A DNA stretch of 64,000 nucleotides, taken from assembly GCA_964030475.1 (NCBI GenBank), contig CAXIPT010000055.1, positions 1 through 64,000 on the forward strand, given 5' to 3'. This DNA is from Tethya wilhelma (lineage: Eukaryota > Porifera > Demospongiae > Tethyida > Tethyidae). Of this stretch, positions 24,204 through 35,778 are shown one piece after another; within the stretch, counting starts at the first letter, position 1; each line of letters starts with the position of its first letter. The position numbers and the translations under genes were made by a program. The notes beneath the pieces were generated by a model. That model was not told the DNA's origin, searched no databases, and saw only the letters and a list, made by a program, of their open reading frames with translations.

Positions 24204-24350
24204 AGCCTAAAAATCCACCTATAGAGGCCTTCCCATTAATTTACTACTTATCAAGTTTTTCCCCAACAGTGAGTGGAGATGCAGCCTAAAAGTCCACCTA
24301 GAGGCCTCCCCAATCAGTTTTTACTACTTATCAGTCTTCCCCAACAGTGT
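24204..24350 (+). repeat. 79-bp direct duplication
   Basis: Units at 24204 and 24283 share AGCCTAAAA, TCCACCTA, AGAGGCC, ACTACTTATCA and CCCCAACAGTG. Confidence 0.75.
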
Positions 24351-24455
24351 TTTGTTGAGTGTATATATTTATACTGCTCAGTGCTTTGTTGAGTGTATAT
24401 ATTTATACTGCTCAGTGCTTTGTTGAGTGTATATATTTATACTACTCAGTGCAGA
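24351..24455 (+). repeat. 34-bp tandem repeat, three units
   Basis: TTTGTTGAGTGTATATATTT followed by ATACTGCTCAGTGC recurs at 24351, 24385 and 24419 with almost no divergence. Confidence 0.9.
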
Positions 24456-24640
24456 CAAGCTACCTACCTCATAGTATCCTATTCATTTCTCATACATTTC
24501 GGTCATGCATGACCAAAAGTTGTTAGTGTATGCGCAGAATGGCTATTGTCACAAGTGCATTTATCATTGGCTGTTTTTTCTTTCATTCGCTCGAACTTAT
24601 ACACGCATAGTCATATCATATGAGATACTTTAGCACTCTA

Positions 24641-25180
24641 CAATGTCATGGGTTGGGTGTCCAACGTCAAATTTCAAGAGTAGCAAATTGAAGTCATTGC
24701 TAGTTATTTGTGTAGACCTACTATAGGTCAACTGCATATGGTTTGATCTAATCATGCATTGTTTTCCTTCACGAGGCATTTCAATAAAACACAAATTCAC
24801 AAAATAATGGTCACGTGACCAGAATTTAGTACGCATACGTACGCATGCACGTACACCGCGTGCTATAAATTGCCACATTTGTCACAAGTAGTATGAATCT
24901 TACAAACACTCATAAAAAGATAACATAGTCCTAGAACATTACTTACAGCCAAGCTTCACAAAATTTGCTATTGTAGTGAACCTAGTATGGCATTTTGGTC
25001 ACGTGACCATTATTTGCGAATTTGTGTTTTTAGTAAAATGCCTCGCAAAGGAAAGCAATGCGTGATTGCATCAAACTAGATATATTTTTCAGTTGATCTA
25101 TAGTAGGTCTACACAAATAACTAGCAATGACTTCAATTTGCCACTCTTGAAATTTCACGTTGGACACCCTATCATGGGTC
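24641..25180. repeat. Foldback element with ~180-bp arms
   Basis: Arms 24641–24821 and 24996–25180 are inverted copies, alignable throughout. Shared tracts are GTGTCCAACGT, AGTCATTGCTAGTTATTTGT and GGTCACGTGACCA. A ~175-bp unique centre separates them. No target duplication was identified. Confidence 0.75.
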
Positions 25181-25311
25181 ACGAAGAGAATTTTAACTTC
25201 AAAGTGAAACTAATTTACTTGGCGGATGAATCATCGGAATACCCAATGATTATTTTAAAAATTTGGAGATCTCCCGCTAAATACTTAGGAAATGGGAGGA
25301 AAACCTCTCCC

Positions 25312-25518
25312 GTGGATATGCATAATTATATGTGGCCAAGGATCTACCGCTGTTGGATCGTGCATACTTTAAGGTCCACTGCGTGGACCATGCATACTTC
25401 AAAATCCACCGCTGTTCGATCATACACACTTTGAGGTCCACCATGTGGACCATGCATATTTGAAATCCACCGCTGTTGCATTGTGCATACTTGAAAGTCC
25501 ACTGCCGTGGATATATAT
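25312..25518 (+). repeat. Palindrome satellite, fragment
   Basis: About six half-units, including GGTCCACTGCGTGGACC and GGTCCACCATGTGGACC, each followed by ATGCATA. The third-position changes are compensatory in some stems. Confidence 0.75.
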
Positions 25519-25897
25519 AAGTAGTAAAAATTTCAAAAAAATATGTAGTGCAGTGCAGTAAAAAGTATTGGAACAAGGCATGTCTCAATTATGGCACATG
25601 ACTACTTCATTTTTATTCTTGTCAGTTGATCCTTCATTAGGATCCTGCTAAGTGTTGTAAATGCAATACAATAGTGCGGTAGCTTATTATTGTATTGGTT
25701 CAAATTCCTACTAATCAGTAGGCTAAGCAGTGGAGCAAACTATAACAGACAGGTAACTTAAACTGGACTGTTAGCCAAGAGTTGGGTATAAAAAATGAAG
25801 TAGTCATGTGCCGAAATTGAGACATGTCTTGTTCCAATACTTTTTACCGCACTGCCCAATCCTACACTACTTATTTTTTTGAAATTAATACTACTTG
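25519..25897. mobile_element. Tc1/mariner-like MITE
   Basis: Long inverted ends hold CAGTGCAGTAAAAAGTATTG on the left and its partner, with CCGCACTG, on the right. Outer AAGTAGTA…TACTACTT tracts extend the arms. Arms exceed 90 bp; the centre (25640–25790) is unique. The CAGTGC…AAAAGTATTGG terminus resembles Tc1-type ends from memory. A tRNA B-box-like string at 25697 is inside the element and is not a tRNA. Confidence 0.75.
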
Positions 25898-26019
25898 TTC
25901 ATTCACTTTTTTCCAACACTACAGTGTGGAAAATATTAGAGACTGGTTAGTCTTTACAAAAGCTTGAGTAGCAGCACTACTAGTGGAGGAGGCTAATGCG
26001 CATGCGTATAATAATGTCA

Positions 26020-26480
26020 CGTGGATAATGACCTTTGGACTCTACAAAAAGATGGCTACATTGAAGTACATAAATTTATACTCTCAGTTTCAAAGCTTTC
26101 TAGTTTTTGTTTAGGCTTATTTGTGATGAAAACGAGTATCAAGGAATGTAGTACCTATGAAAAGAACTTACTTTGTGCTGTCAAAGTTGGCTCAACACAT
26201 TCTGGTTCTCTGGAAATGCTATTCAAGTAAGTCAGTTAGGAAGTACATAAGTAAGTTAGAAGAACAAAAATGGCACTATGGTGGCTTCCTCCTAGCGCTC
26301 TCTACAAGTGCTGAGGAAACTTTTTGCGAGTTTCAAGACTTGTAAGCAGTTGGTAATCTGTTAGTGAAAGCCTCTGAGCAACTCTGAAAGTTTGATTTTG
26401 TTTGACTAGATTTTTATGGTGACCAACATTTTGTTTTGTGTCGCCGGCCCATTCCTACTATACGTACTACCGTACATATG
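26020..26480 (-). repeat. Foldback repeat B, variant copy
   Basis: It ends with TACGTACTACCGTACATATG, the variant hairpin. The body matches 45–220 in reverse complement. Confidence 0.65.
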
Positions 26481-26483
26481 ATG

Positions 26484-26585
26484 TGGCCAAGTATCCACCG
26501 CTGTTGGATCGTACTTACTTGAAGGTCCACCGTGTGGACCATGCAAACTTCAAGATCCACCGCTGTTGGATCTTGCATAGTATTG
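26484..26585 (+). repeat. Palindrome satellite, fragment
   Basis: Three half-units, with GGTCCACCGTGTGGACC flanked by two GATCCACCGCTGTTGGATC-type units. Confidence 0.75.
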
Positions 26586-26602
26586 TGGTGGCAGCCCACC
26601 CA

Positions 26603-26850
26603 TTGGTGTTGACCGCATCACACCATATCAGCCAGGACGCTCCTGGCTTTTAAGTGGGTTATTGGCATGCTGAAGATTGGAGCAACTAGGTGCTTGTGTT
26701 TAGGGTGAAAAATGATTAGTTTAATCAGTGCAAAGGCACTCTCCCCTGAACCTTGCATAACAGGTGTTGACTGCGACGTCACACCTCTATATAGCTGGGA
26801 CAGCTCCCAGCTCAGGTTTGCAGGTGTTGGCCTCACCTTATTATTATTGC
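26603..26850 (+). repeat. Diverged direct duplication
   Basis: Two related segments near 26607 and 26763 share GTGTTGACYGC, a TCACACC tract and an AGCYRGGACGCTCCYGGCT-like palindrome. No coding function recognised. Confidence 0.5.
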
Positions 26851-27599
26851 ATTGATTGTACTATTATATCATGTGCATACTTGTGCTTCATTGTTCCTTG
26901 TGCCGCCCAGCATATTTATGAAAAAGTGATTAGGACGTTAACTAGCCACTAGGGAGAGAAAGTAGCCACTTAAAATTTAACCCCTTTTCTACGTGTAAAT
27001 CATGTGATCAGTTTGAGATTTAATTTTTTTTCTCTGTAAACCAGTGACCAGAATCTTTGTCTGTGCTCTGTGTCCCTCGGACTGTGTTAGTGTACGCCAA
27101 GAGATCCAGAGTGATGAAGATCAGCGCTGAATATTCTTGTAGGTCTTTACATAACACCCTATCACAAATTTTAGTAGTTTATAAAAGCCATAGATCTGAA
27201 ACTACCAAGTTATTTAGTCAAATTGACAACAAAAACTTATTTACTTGTATAACTTTATTCTAGTAAAACAATACACGTGATGTGACCATATGGCTGACAT
27301 CAATACATCATACTGTGAGATACATATAAAGTCAAGTTCAGATTTCTGCCTGCTGTCTATGTTTGTGGCTGCTATGATGGTCTTAAACACTCAGTTAAAG
27401 GTTAGTTTCAGTTAAATTAGTCGTACAGAGTGATTTTTTTTGATAGAAAAGCTCATGTTGCATATTGCTTGTTTATCTCATCATATGCATAGTATTATTG
27501 TGAGTTAGCTTGTTCTGGGCCCAGATTCCTTCTTTGTAAATGCTTTCATATTTAGTTTTGCGAATGAAAATGAAATTGCGAATGCGGCTGTAAATTATA
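26851..27599. other. Non-coding stretch
   Basis: No gene, RNA or repeat recognised. Small open frames lack family features. Confidence 0.4.
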
Positions 27600-28475
27600 A
27601 AACAAGTAAAAAAAAACATTGGAAATGTAATGAGACACAGGAATGTAAAAAGAATGCAAACAAGATGGAATGGCTGTTAGAGTGTGTGCAGAATTCTTCC
27701 TGTAAGGGTTGCATTTAACAATCTCCTTATTGAGTCTCTCATTTTGCCCACAGGAAGAATTCCTTACAGCCATTCCATCTTGTTTGTGTTCTTTTTACGA
27801 TTTAGCCATTCCTGTTACATTTCCAATGTTTTTTTTTACTTGTTTGTTGTCAGTCATTTGGAGGCAGGAGCTGTATCATAAGATTTACTTGTCTTTCTAT
27901 ATTATGTTATGATAATCAAAGTCCTGATTCATCTCTTAAGAAGAGCAACAAAATAGTTCCCAGCCGGGCAACTTCAGTGCATTTAATTCCAAATAACGCA
28001 CACTTTGGTTTGTGGAAAGGGTCGTTAATTCGAATTTCCTAGAAACTAATGAATTATGCATGAGTGTAGAAATTAATGGCGGCCATATGGAGGAGTCGCT
28101 TTTTGCCTTGTCTACTCAATGAGAGGCGCTAAAAACTGATGGCAAAAGCGACTGACCGGAAGAAACCAAGTTCGTTCGTTCAAGAATCAGCTTCTAAAAG
28201 TGAATAGTCTCTGAGAAAAGTTGAGCCAAGACAAAAAATAAAGAAGAAGATGGAGAAAATTGGAGGTTTGGCATGTTTGTGTTTGTTACTTTAGCGATGT
28301 TTTTAGGCCATGTTTTTGGGCTCATTAGAAAGAGAAAGAGCTAAATAGTAGCTTTAGAAGCCTTTTAGTGCTAAGCACTCAGTTTTTGATGAGTTATTTG
28401 TGTGAATATTTGTATTGCACTAATGAGCAATCCGTGCCATTCCTGTGTACCCAGTACTACCGTAGTGGGAATAGT
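27600..28475 (-). repeat. Foldback repeat A plus B right half
   Basis: The A arms lie at 27602–27690 and 27755–27845. The B body runs from GGAGGCAGGAGCTGTATC to the terminal hairpin near 28455–28472. The left B arm is missing. Confidence 0.8.
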
Positions 28476-30090
28476 ATCGTCTGTGCTAGTTCTTAGCCTG
28501 TCCCGGCCTATAGACATTCTATAAAGGACACTTTGGGGACAATATAAATTCAGCTTGTTTCTCCTTTGTGGAGAAGTTGTCCTCTTCTCAGAGGTTCTGT
28601 TTGTAATGCTTTAATATAGGGAATTGGAATTTTGGGTAACTGAGAATCATCCACATTCGGAGGTTCTACTGCATATAGCTATATAATCAGGTTCTTTTAG
28701 TACTAGCTACATAATAATCATTCTGTTTCAACTTGCAGGTTTTGATTTGGAGTAGGATGAATATCTAGCTCATCTTATTAGAGCATCTTACCTCAATCTC
28801 ACAGTGTTATAAAAATTAATATTGTTGCGGCATATTAGTGCATTCATGGTATAGCTGTGTTTCACTACCAGTGAACTTGGACAATCCATCTCAGTAAAAA
28901 AACTATGATCAACATTTTTAGCCATGCATGTCATACAATCTGACAGTATCAAAGTCCAGTGAGAGGGGGGCAGTAATTACATGCACTGGCATCTGTAACT
29001 TCCGGGTCATCAGTTGTCAGTGACAATGTAAATTTATACTTAAAATATTATATGCAAGAGAATTACTTCAGACAATGATGCATTATACCTACAGTAAAAA
29101 AGATATAATGCTGTAAGTGAAGTACACACTGATTAATTTCAACAGTCACAAAAGGGTTAATAGCGAATTTTTTAATTGGCTAACTCTCTCCCTAATGCCA
29201 CTTCAGATATCTAGCCTCGTACCCAGGCCTTCCCCCCAAAAAAGACATGCAACGACAGAAAGCCCCGTGACCTTTGAACCGCAATTAACCCTGTGACTAT
29301 GGCATTTCAACAAAATCTGTACCATGGAATGTGTTCTATAGAATGCAGCATCGCTATAATGTACTAACTTTTTCCCAGGTTATCTGGCACAACAATGTTT
29401 GGTTATTTCCTACATCCCCAGATGCATGCCTTTAAGAGCCAAATTCACCATGCAACATATGGCTCCATGTAAACTTTTCTGTATTCATTTTTATATCTCA
29501 GTATAGATTCCTACCCCTTTTTTAAACATTCCTCCCCTTACAATGTCAGTATTTAGTTTACTTATCATACTAACTTATTTTCTTTTATCAAGGTGACTGT
29601 CCATTATTAGCCCTCCTGTGCTATTTAGTCATGTCACATCTGTATTCTCATGCATAGAAACTGATTGTTTAACTTGAGGACAGAAAGAAAAAACCAAAAA
29701 CCAAAAAAAAAACAACAAACAAATAACTCAGTTGAGTATATACTAGAATATACAATCCTAGATTAGACTGATAAATGATAATGACTCTGAAGAAGTTTAT
29801 CCCTCTAATTGTGTCTCTATTTAATATATATAAAATAAACGATAAATCACCTAATAGAAAATATTTAACAACAGAAAATAAACAGTCTAAAAGAGTACGA
29901 AAATGTAAATGATGCTGGTCTATAAAAATGGTTGTGACTCAGTACTGATCGTTTACTCTACTTATCATTCTAATATATAATCTTGTAAGACTTTTTTTGA
30001 TTAATTAGAAGTTTTGGTTAATATCACATTGCATGCAATAATGGTGATCGTGCAGTTACTCTAATCTACTTGAATCCAAGAGGAGTCGAC
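28476..30090. other. Region upstream of the BEL/Pao relic, possible LTR not delimited
   Basis: AT-rich with A-rich runs near 29685–29720. An LTR could end just before the candidate primer site at 30098, but I could not find a matching second LTR to fix its borders. Confidence 0.35.
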
Positions 30091-30097
30091 ACATTAT

Positions 30098-30115
30098 TGG
30101 TCCTTCGAGCCGGAT
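30098..30115 (+). promoter_or_regulatory. Candidate retroelement primer-binding site
   Basis: TGGTCCTTCGAGCCGGAT starts with TGG (complement of a tRNA CCA end) and lies ~150 bp before the gag start, as in LTR retrotransposons. Its reverse complement resembles a tRNA 3' end. The primer tRNA is not identified. Confidence 0.5.
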
Positions 30116-30260
30116 CCTGTGTCGACAGCGATCCATTTCATGCTTTCTCTTGGAAGACATTCTCGTCGTTTCGTCTTTCTGTAGTTAACCACGCCACCAC
30201 GTGGTCGATCGTTGCCATTTTGATTAGTCTCTCAACTCACAACTCGTTAGTTCCAAATTG

Positions 30261-31990
30261 ATGGCAGAGGAAAGCAGCCTCAGAAAGAGAAGAGGTACCG
30301 TACGCGGCTCTGTCACCCGTCTGGGAACCTGAATACAAGAACTGGCAACTAAACTTGAGGAGCCAGGTACTATTGATGCTGCACAACGCATGAGTGAGAA
30401 ATTGAACTCTCTAGACACTGAATTCAAGGCGCACCACTATGCCCTAATCGATGTAATAGATGACAAGGACGCTCTTGAAGAAGAGCAAGCCATATTCGAC
30501 GAGCATGAAGATGCTGTATTCTTACTCGCTACTACTTTGCAAGGGATTCTCAAGGCTGAATCAACTACCCTGAAGGCTGATCTTCGTATACTACAGGAGC
30601 GGAGAATAACACAGCTAGAAAGAAGTCTATCCTCAACCCACGATGAGTTGAATGCCGTGACCGAGGGAACGAAGGACTTACATCTTGCAAAGCAAGACAA
30701 AGAACAGCTATTCGAGGTAAAGGAAGAGCTAAAGGATATCAAGACATGTATCTTGCCGCTTGACCTAGGAAATACGTATATGTTAGAACATGCCTACCAG
30801 GGCTCTACGTGAAATACATGAGGTAATATGGAATAAACCCAAGGGCGTAGCCCGAGGGTTTAGTCAATATTACCGAGTGTATTTCGAAGTAGAGCACGCA
30901 GTAGGCATGTTCTAACCAACTTGTATCATGGTGCTTCGAGTTCTCACTACTTTCTTTCTAGTTTTGAGTATAGTATAGGCTCAAGCGCTTACTTTTTAGG
31001 CGAAGGTCAAGACAGACAATTGTGACAGCTCGCACGCTAAAAATTTGAACTTGAAACGGGTACCAAAGACTATCTTCGAAGAAAAACAACAACAGCGTTG
31101 TCTTCTAGTAGTCTTCTGAAGAATCTTAAGCGCTATAGTCTCTTTTCACTGGATAGTTCTTGTTTTTTTTTCAACTTGCTATGTATATTCCACCGGATTT
31201 CCTGTGGAATATCGAGATATTTCCTTGCGGTTGAGTGCGGTCAGTATCTACAACTGATATTTCCCTGTCGGCACCTTTGAAAGTATGGCTTCCCATGATA
31301 CAACGATGAGATAACCACCAATCTCTCACGACTAGAGAAGCTCCTATTTACGTGCTCTCTATTAATCAAGAAATCCCTAGAAGATGATGACAGTTCTCCT
31401 CCTACCACTGAGCACATGAGCATCAAGCTCCCCAAGTTGGAGGTCCCAACATTCGATGGAGACGTCATCCATTGGAAATCTTTTTGGGAACAGTTTTGTG
31501 TTTCAATTCATAATCGACCAAGTATCTCCGATTCCGAGAAGCTTGTCTACTTGCAACAAGCACTCAAGGGAGGATCAGCTAGGCATACCATTGAGGGCCT
31601 GTCACGTTCTGGTGAGTACTACGCTAAAGCAGTCGAAAGCCTAATGAAACGATATGACCGACCCCGTCTGATACATCGTACCCATGTGCAGATGATAATT
31701 GATGCACCACACCTGAAGGAAGGGACTGCCAAGGAATTGCGTCGCTTGCACGACACCATTCAGCAGCACTTACGAGCCTTGAAAGCACTTGGAAAGGAGC
31801 CTTTGAGTGAATTTCTCACCTCGTTGATCGAATTGAAGCTTGATCCCACTACCATGTTTCCCACAGGACCAAAAGTGAAATTTCCTACACTCGCAAAAGT
31901 ACAGGATTTGTACATGACATATGGTTTAAATATCCTTCACTTATTTGTAACACAAAATGTGACATATCCTACATATTTCCATCAGTAAAA
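30261..31990 (+). pseudogene. BEL/Pao retrotransposon gag relic
   Basis: The probable start is the ATG at 30261. An in-frame TGA at 30330–30332 interrupts the basic N-terminal segment, then the frame reopens (30333–30812) with an acidic, helix-rich coiled-coil type region. It is broken by the palindromic insertion at 30782–30916 and by ~370 bp of out-of-frame sequence. From ~31294 the frame resumes into a DUF1759-like gag domain. PKLEVPTFDGDVIHWKSFWE (from 31428) and the downstream LREGTAKEL-like segment are its recognisable parts. Family similarity is lost after ~31860. No protease, reverse transcriptase, integrase or second LTR is present, so the copy is dead. Assignment rests on the gag domain only. 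Confidence 0.75.
30782..30916. mobile_element. Palindromic insertion in gag, 135 bp
   Basis: Arms of about 60 bp (GTTAGAACATGCCTAC at 30782, its complement at 30901–30916) close on a central AGGGCGTAGCCCG hairpin. The unit is almost a perfect foldback and interrupts the gag frame. Target duplication not clear. Confidence 0.8.
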
Positions 31991-32179
31991 GAAATGTAAA
32001 CTGTCCTGTATGCTGAAATTTGACATTTTCCATACAATTTAAATCACCATTTCTTATACAGGAATGTTCGCTACAGTATAATCACATATAATATAATACA
32101 ATAATAATAATAATAATAATAACGATAACAATCGAGCTGAGTCAACAAAGCTAGCTTGCTAGCTACTAGACTAAGTAGG

Positions 32180-33345
32180 CTACTTGGAGTTTGAAGTAAC
32201 TGCAAGTTTGAGAATCTGACCAGCCCGTGATTGGCCTTCGAAAACTTTGTTTCTCCAAAAATATCTTATTCCTTCTTTATCGGTTTTTAACTGTCGAATC
32301 TGTTGCTTTAAAACATCACACCTATCACGAAAGAATCGTGCTTGAAATAGTGCATCATTTTGTTTACTCTGCATTTGTGAAATAACTTGCACACGATCAA
32401 TACCAGTTAGGCATTCTGGTAACAAAGAGTTTGGGATTGTCATTAGGAAATGCAGGTGAAGAGTCTACAAAATTCTGGAACTTCTCTTCAAGTTTTAACT
32501 TTTTTCTAGATTGTTCTTGCCGAAACGCCTCTGCCTGATACATCAAAACATCCCATTGATGGGATTCTGGATGTGTGCTACTTAACTCAATACAGGTTTC
32601 ATCACGTGACTTCTGAGCATCATCCTGACTTGAAGAATGCTTTTGAAAATCTTTTTTCTTCTTGTTGAAATGATAACGCTTTCGTTTACATTGACTTGAT
32701 TGTAGAGAACGAACTCTTTTATTGTTTGGCTGAAAAAAAAAATTCTACAATCAAATCAGTGCACACACACATGTACACAATCAGCACTGCTTACAAGACC
32801 CGCACGAGGCATGGTCGCCAGTCAGTACACACAGACATACACAAACAGCACTGTTTACAAGACCCGCTGAGGCATGGTCGCCAGTCAGTATACACACACA
32901 CACACATACACAAACAGCAAGACCGGCACGAGGCATGGTCGCCAGTCAGTACACACACACACACATACACAAACAGCACTGCTTACAAGACCCGCACGAG
33001 GCATGGTCGCCAGTCAGTACACACACAAACAGCACTGCTTACAAGACTCACACGAGGCATGATCCTAAGATTGAATTTAATATTAAAACATAATTATGTA
33101 TGCATGATTGTTTACCTTAACATCTCCTGGAGAATTAGCATTTTCACTAAATTTAAGCACTCTGCGAACTGGTGGACATCTACAGTGTCCATGATCAACT
33201 TTGGTTCAGGGTTAGGAGTGATTGATACAGAGATATCAACAACTTGGATAGTGGACTGGTCTTGTGATGATACATCAGCACTAATTTTGCACATAGACTG
33301 TGTATTCTGTCGCCTAGGAACACTGATCATTTCATTCTAGATCGC
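32180..33345 (-). pseudogene. Unrecognised protein gene fragment with one intron
   Basis: I do not recognise the family. On the minus strand an exon (about 33340 to 33115) ends at a GTAAAC donor. An intron holding the 32780–33062 minisatellite ends at a pyrimidine-rich CAG acceptor near 32730. The second exon encodes a basic stretch KRKRYHFNKKKKD, a glutamate/lysine-rich helical segment and a C-terminus with QQIRQLKTDKEGIRYFW, stopping at 32180–32182. One extra base near 32441 breaks the frame, and the splice phase does not match simply. A nuclear, helix-rich protein is a guess from composition. Mutator copy 1 begins 43 bp upstream of it. Confidence 0.45.
32780..33062 (+). repeat. Minisatellite with embedded CA runs, five units
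   Basis: Units of ~45–68 bp share ACAAACAGCA, CAAGACC, GAGGCATGGTCGCCAGTCAG and then a CA run of variable length. It lies in the intron of the minus-strand gene fragment. Confidence 0.85.
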
Positions 33346-34246
33346 TGACGAGTAAGCCAGTTCATAACCTGAGTATGAAAAACAAAACGCTGTGGCTAGT
33401 ACCACGGCACCGGACCTGAAAATTTCCAACTTAAAGCTCCGGCGACGGTGTTCCAACGCAAAGAAGATTGTACCACGGCACCGGACCGGAAACTTTTCAA
33501 CTTGAAACTCCGGCGACAAACAATTCAAGCATTTCAAGCAGCTCAGGTCGGGCTGAGATGCCAGTCCACTGTCTTTGATTCATCATTCCATAGATAATAC
33601 ATACTCATTCATTCAGTATTACGTGAAAGTTCAAATCTTTGCATGAACTTTCACTTAAATAGATACATGCAATAATCACTTATTGTCAATGAAGGTCATA
33701 ATAATCAGTAAAATAATTACATCAGTTATAATATACTAACCACTAAAATGTCCATGGCAGTTCTCATAGCTAGCTAATTACTCCTGCTTGGCATTAGCAT
33801 GGCATGCTCTGCAAAACCAAGTTTTAGCCTTGGGTTGCTTTGTAACACCACAGCACTTAAAATGATACCATAATAGACATGATTCACAAACAATCGACTG
33901 GTCATCACTTAGGTCTCGGTAACACACACTGCATGTCCATATCATTTTCTGAATCTTCTGCTTGTAAACATCTTCAACAATTGCCCAAGCATCTTGAGAA
34001 AACAGTCTACGAACTAAGAAAATATCAACATTCTCATCTGCTATCGAATCCGGTACCCTCTCAGGTCTACATTCCACTGTGTCCTCCTCAATAAGAACGC
34101 CACTCCTAATTGCCTTTGTAGCAACATCTTGGTCAACAAACCAAGAGAGAATGACTACAGAAAAGTAAATGAACAAAAAGTGCTTCAAAACTTAAATTTC
34201 ACTCAATACACAAAGTTTACCATTTGTGTGTGGTATAGAGTGCTAG

Positions 34247-34248
<2 letters not shown>

Positions 34249-34277
<29 letters not shown>
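34249..34277. repeat. GT microsatellite
   Basis: Fourteen or so GT units in the intron before the PHD exon. The same site in copy 2 (55087–55119) is longer. Confidence 0.95.
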
Positions 34278-34279
<2 letters not shown>

Positions 34280-34454
34280 AAAGGAATTGCTTCTTGTTTC
34301 TTTGAAGTATGCATTTTGCTAAAGCATTGAGGTTTCTTAGTAGAATCCTTCTTGGCCTTCTTTGCTGGAAGTCCAATGACTGTTAATTCATGTCCTCTAG
34401 GACGACCTCTTCTCTTCATTACTGGGGGCGGTTTGATCCCTGCAAGTGGTAGTG

Positions 34455-34650
34455 AGGACGAAGTGGAACCAGTGACTGTCGTGGACGCTAGTGAGGACGA
34501 AGTGGAACCAGTGACTGTCGTGGACGCTAGTGAGGACGAAGTGGAACCAGTGACTGTCGTGGAACCAGTGACTGTCGTGGACGCTAGTGAGGACAAAGTG
34601 GAACCAGTGACTGTCGTGGACGCTAGTGAGGAACCAGTGGACGATGGAAC
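34455..34650 (-). repeat. In-frame minisatellite of the transposase, copy 1
   Basis: Units mostly 39 bp (13 codons) with a shorter variant, read on the minus strand as SLASTTVTGSTSS. About five units here against about nine in copy 2. Confidence 0.85.
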
Positions 34651-35778
34651 AGAACCAGATCCCACAAGAGCACTTTTGGTTGTCTGTGAATTTGCAACAT
34701 TACTATGGCCATTGTCCTCATCTCCTTCATCCTCATCTTCATCGCTGAAATCACCTGTTAATTTTTGATGATATGCAAAAATTATTACTCTTAACATATT
34801 TGTGGGTGTGCAATCAGTAGCAACACTCACATAATTATACCCTGCATGGGTGTTAATCCAATGCTTTTTGCTGACTTAGCATATGCATGCATGTGCCCAT
34901 TACCACATCCTAGGCATGCAGTCATGTGCCATTAATTCCCAGAATGGAATGCACTAATTGACACTCCCATGTCATACCTCATCTACCCATACCTAAGGCA
35001 TATGGGTGGGTGTGTAATAAATAAAATTAATATGCATTGTGTATGTAACTACACAGAACACTTTAACATACTTGGGTCAACGTCCACCAATGCAACCTCA
35101 GTTCCCTCTTTCCATGAGGCTAGCAGTTCTTCAAGAATCTTAATACGTCGTTCAAACTGCACATTTGATGTTTCACTAACAACTGATGCAACCTGAGCAG
35201 TAATTATTGATGCTTTGCGAAATTTTTGGTGCTGACTAAGCTTGCGTCTGTGCTCCTTTGAACTTGTTACAATCTGAACTGTTGGCTGTGATGAATAGAC
35301 TGAAAATAGTCGTTGTGTAGACCTATAGTATGCTGCAGTCCATCGTCTGTCACACAGCTCAGGAGAAAAGAGTGGCTCGTTCAATTTTGTTCTTAATGCA
35401 AACATGTGACGACAAGNCTATCAATACCCCTCCTGCGTGCTGCTTCTATTGTCCTCGAATCTCGACGGTAAAATTCCACAAAATTCTTCTTTTTGAAATT
35501 TTCCAATGCCACTTCAAACTGTTCAAATGTGCTAAAGGTATCGCCAACGTCAAAACTGTCAATTGGAGCATGAGAAGCAACAGCAGAGGCCATGTTGACT
35601 TGAATTTCTTCTCCACGTGGCTCGTAAAACTGGAACCAATGACACGGCACCGGAACTCAAAATTAAACGAGGTGCTTCCCCGGTGCCGGTGTTCTAGCGT
35701 TAAAATATCCAACCCCGGCGCCGGGGTACTAGCCACAGCGATTATGTAAATTTATGATCTAGTGATACTCATGTGATA

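Larger units (their letters stand above)
33778..35593 (-). pseudogene. SWIM/PHD Mutator-type transposase, internally incomplete
   Basis: Minus-strand pieces run as follows. An N-terminal exon (35593 to 35418) holds DVGDTFSTFEQFEVALENF and YRRDSRTIEAARRR, the start of a FAR1/GCM-type DNA-binding region. After the N comes the end of the SWIM region and a helical tail (35416–35064). A serine/threonine-rich exon with 13-residue repeats and an AT-hook-like KRRGRPRGHELTVIGLP follows (about 34758–34302). The last is a PHD-finger exon (about 34154–33778, CSVCYRDL…CESCLLWYHFKCCG…WFCRACH). The catalytic core is absent. All eight expected PHD zinc ligands are present here, unlike copy 2. Confidence 0.8.
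33388..35740 (-). mobile_element. Mutator-like element, copy 1 (contains an N)
   Basis: Ends CGCTGTGGCTAGTACC (33388–33403) and GGTACTAGCCACAGCG (35725–35740) are perfect inverted repeats shared with copy 2. Unlike copy 2 there is no matching 9-bp flank: AAAACAAAA is on the left, ATTATGTAA on the right. The single N at 35417 sits where about 1.9 kb of transposase sequence is missing. The two halves may come from different insertions. The left terminal ~50 bp is repeated directly at 33472–33520. Confidence 0.85.

Noticed and set aside
25690..25712. tRNA B-box-like string GGTTCAAATTCC
   Set aside because: It lies inside the Tc1/mariner-like MITE and no acceptor or anticodon stem could be folded around it.
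32696..33340. 214-codon + strand ORF with THTHTY runs
   Set aside because: It is driven by the CA-rich minisatellite; the opposite strand holds the spliced gene fragment.
34352..34768. 138-codon + strand ORF rich in DEVEPVTVV repeats
   Set aside because: It is the opposite strand of the Mutator transposase minisatellite; the minus strand matches the transposase order.
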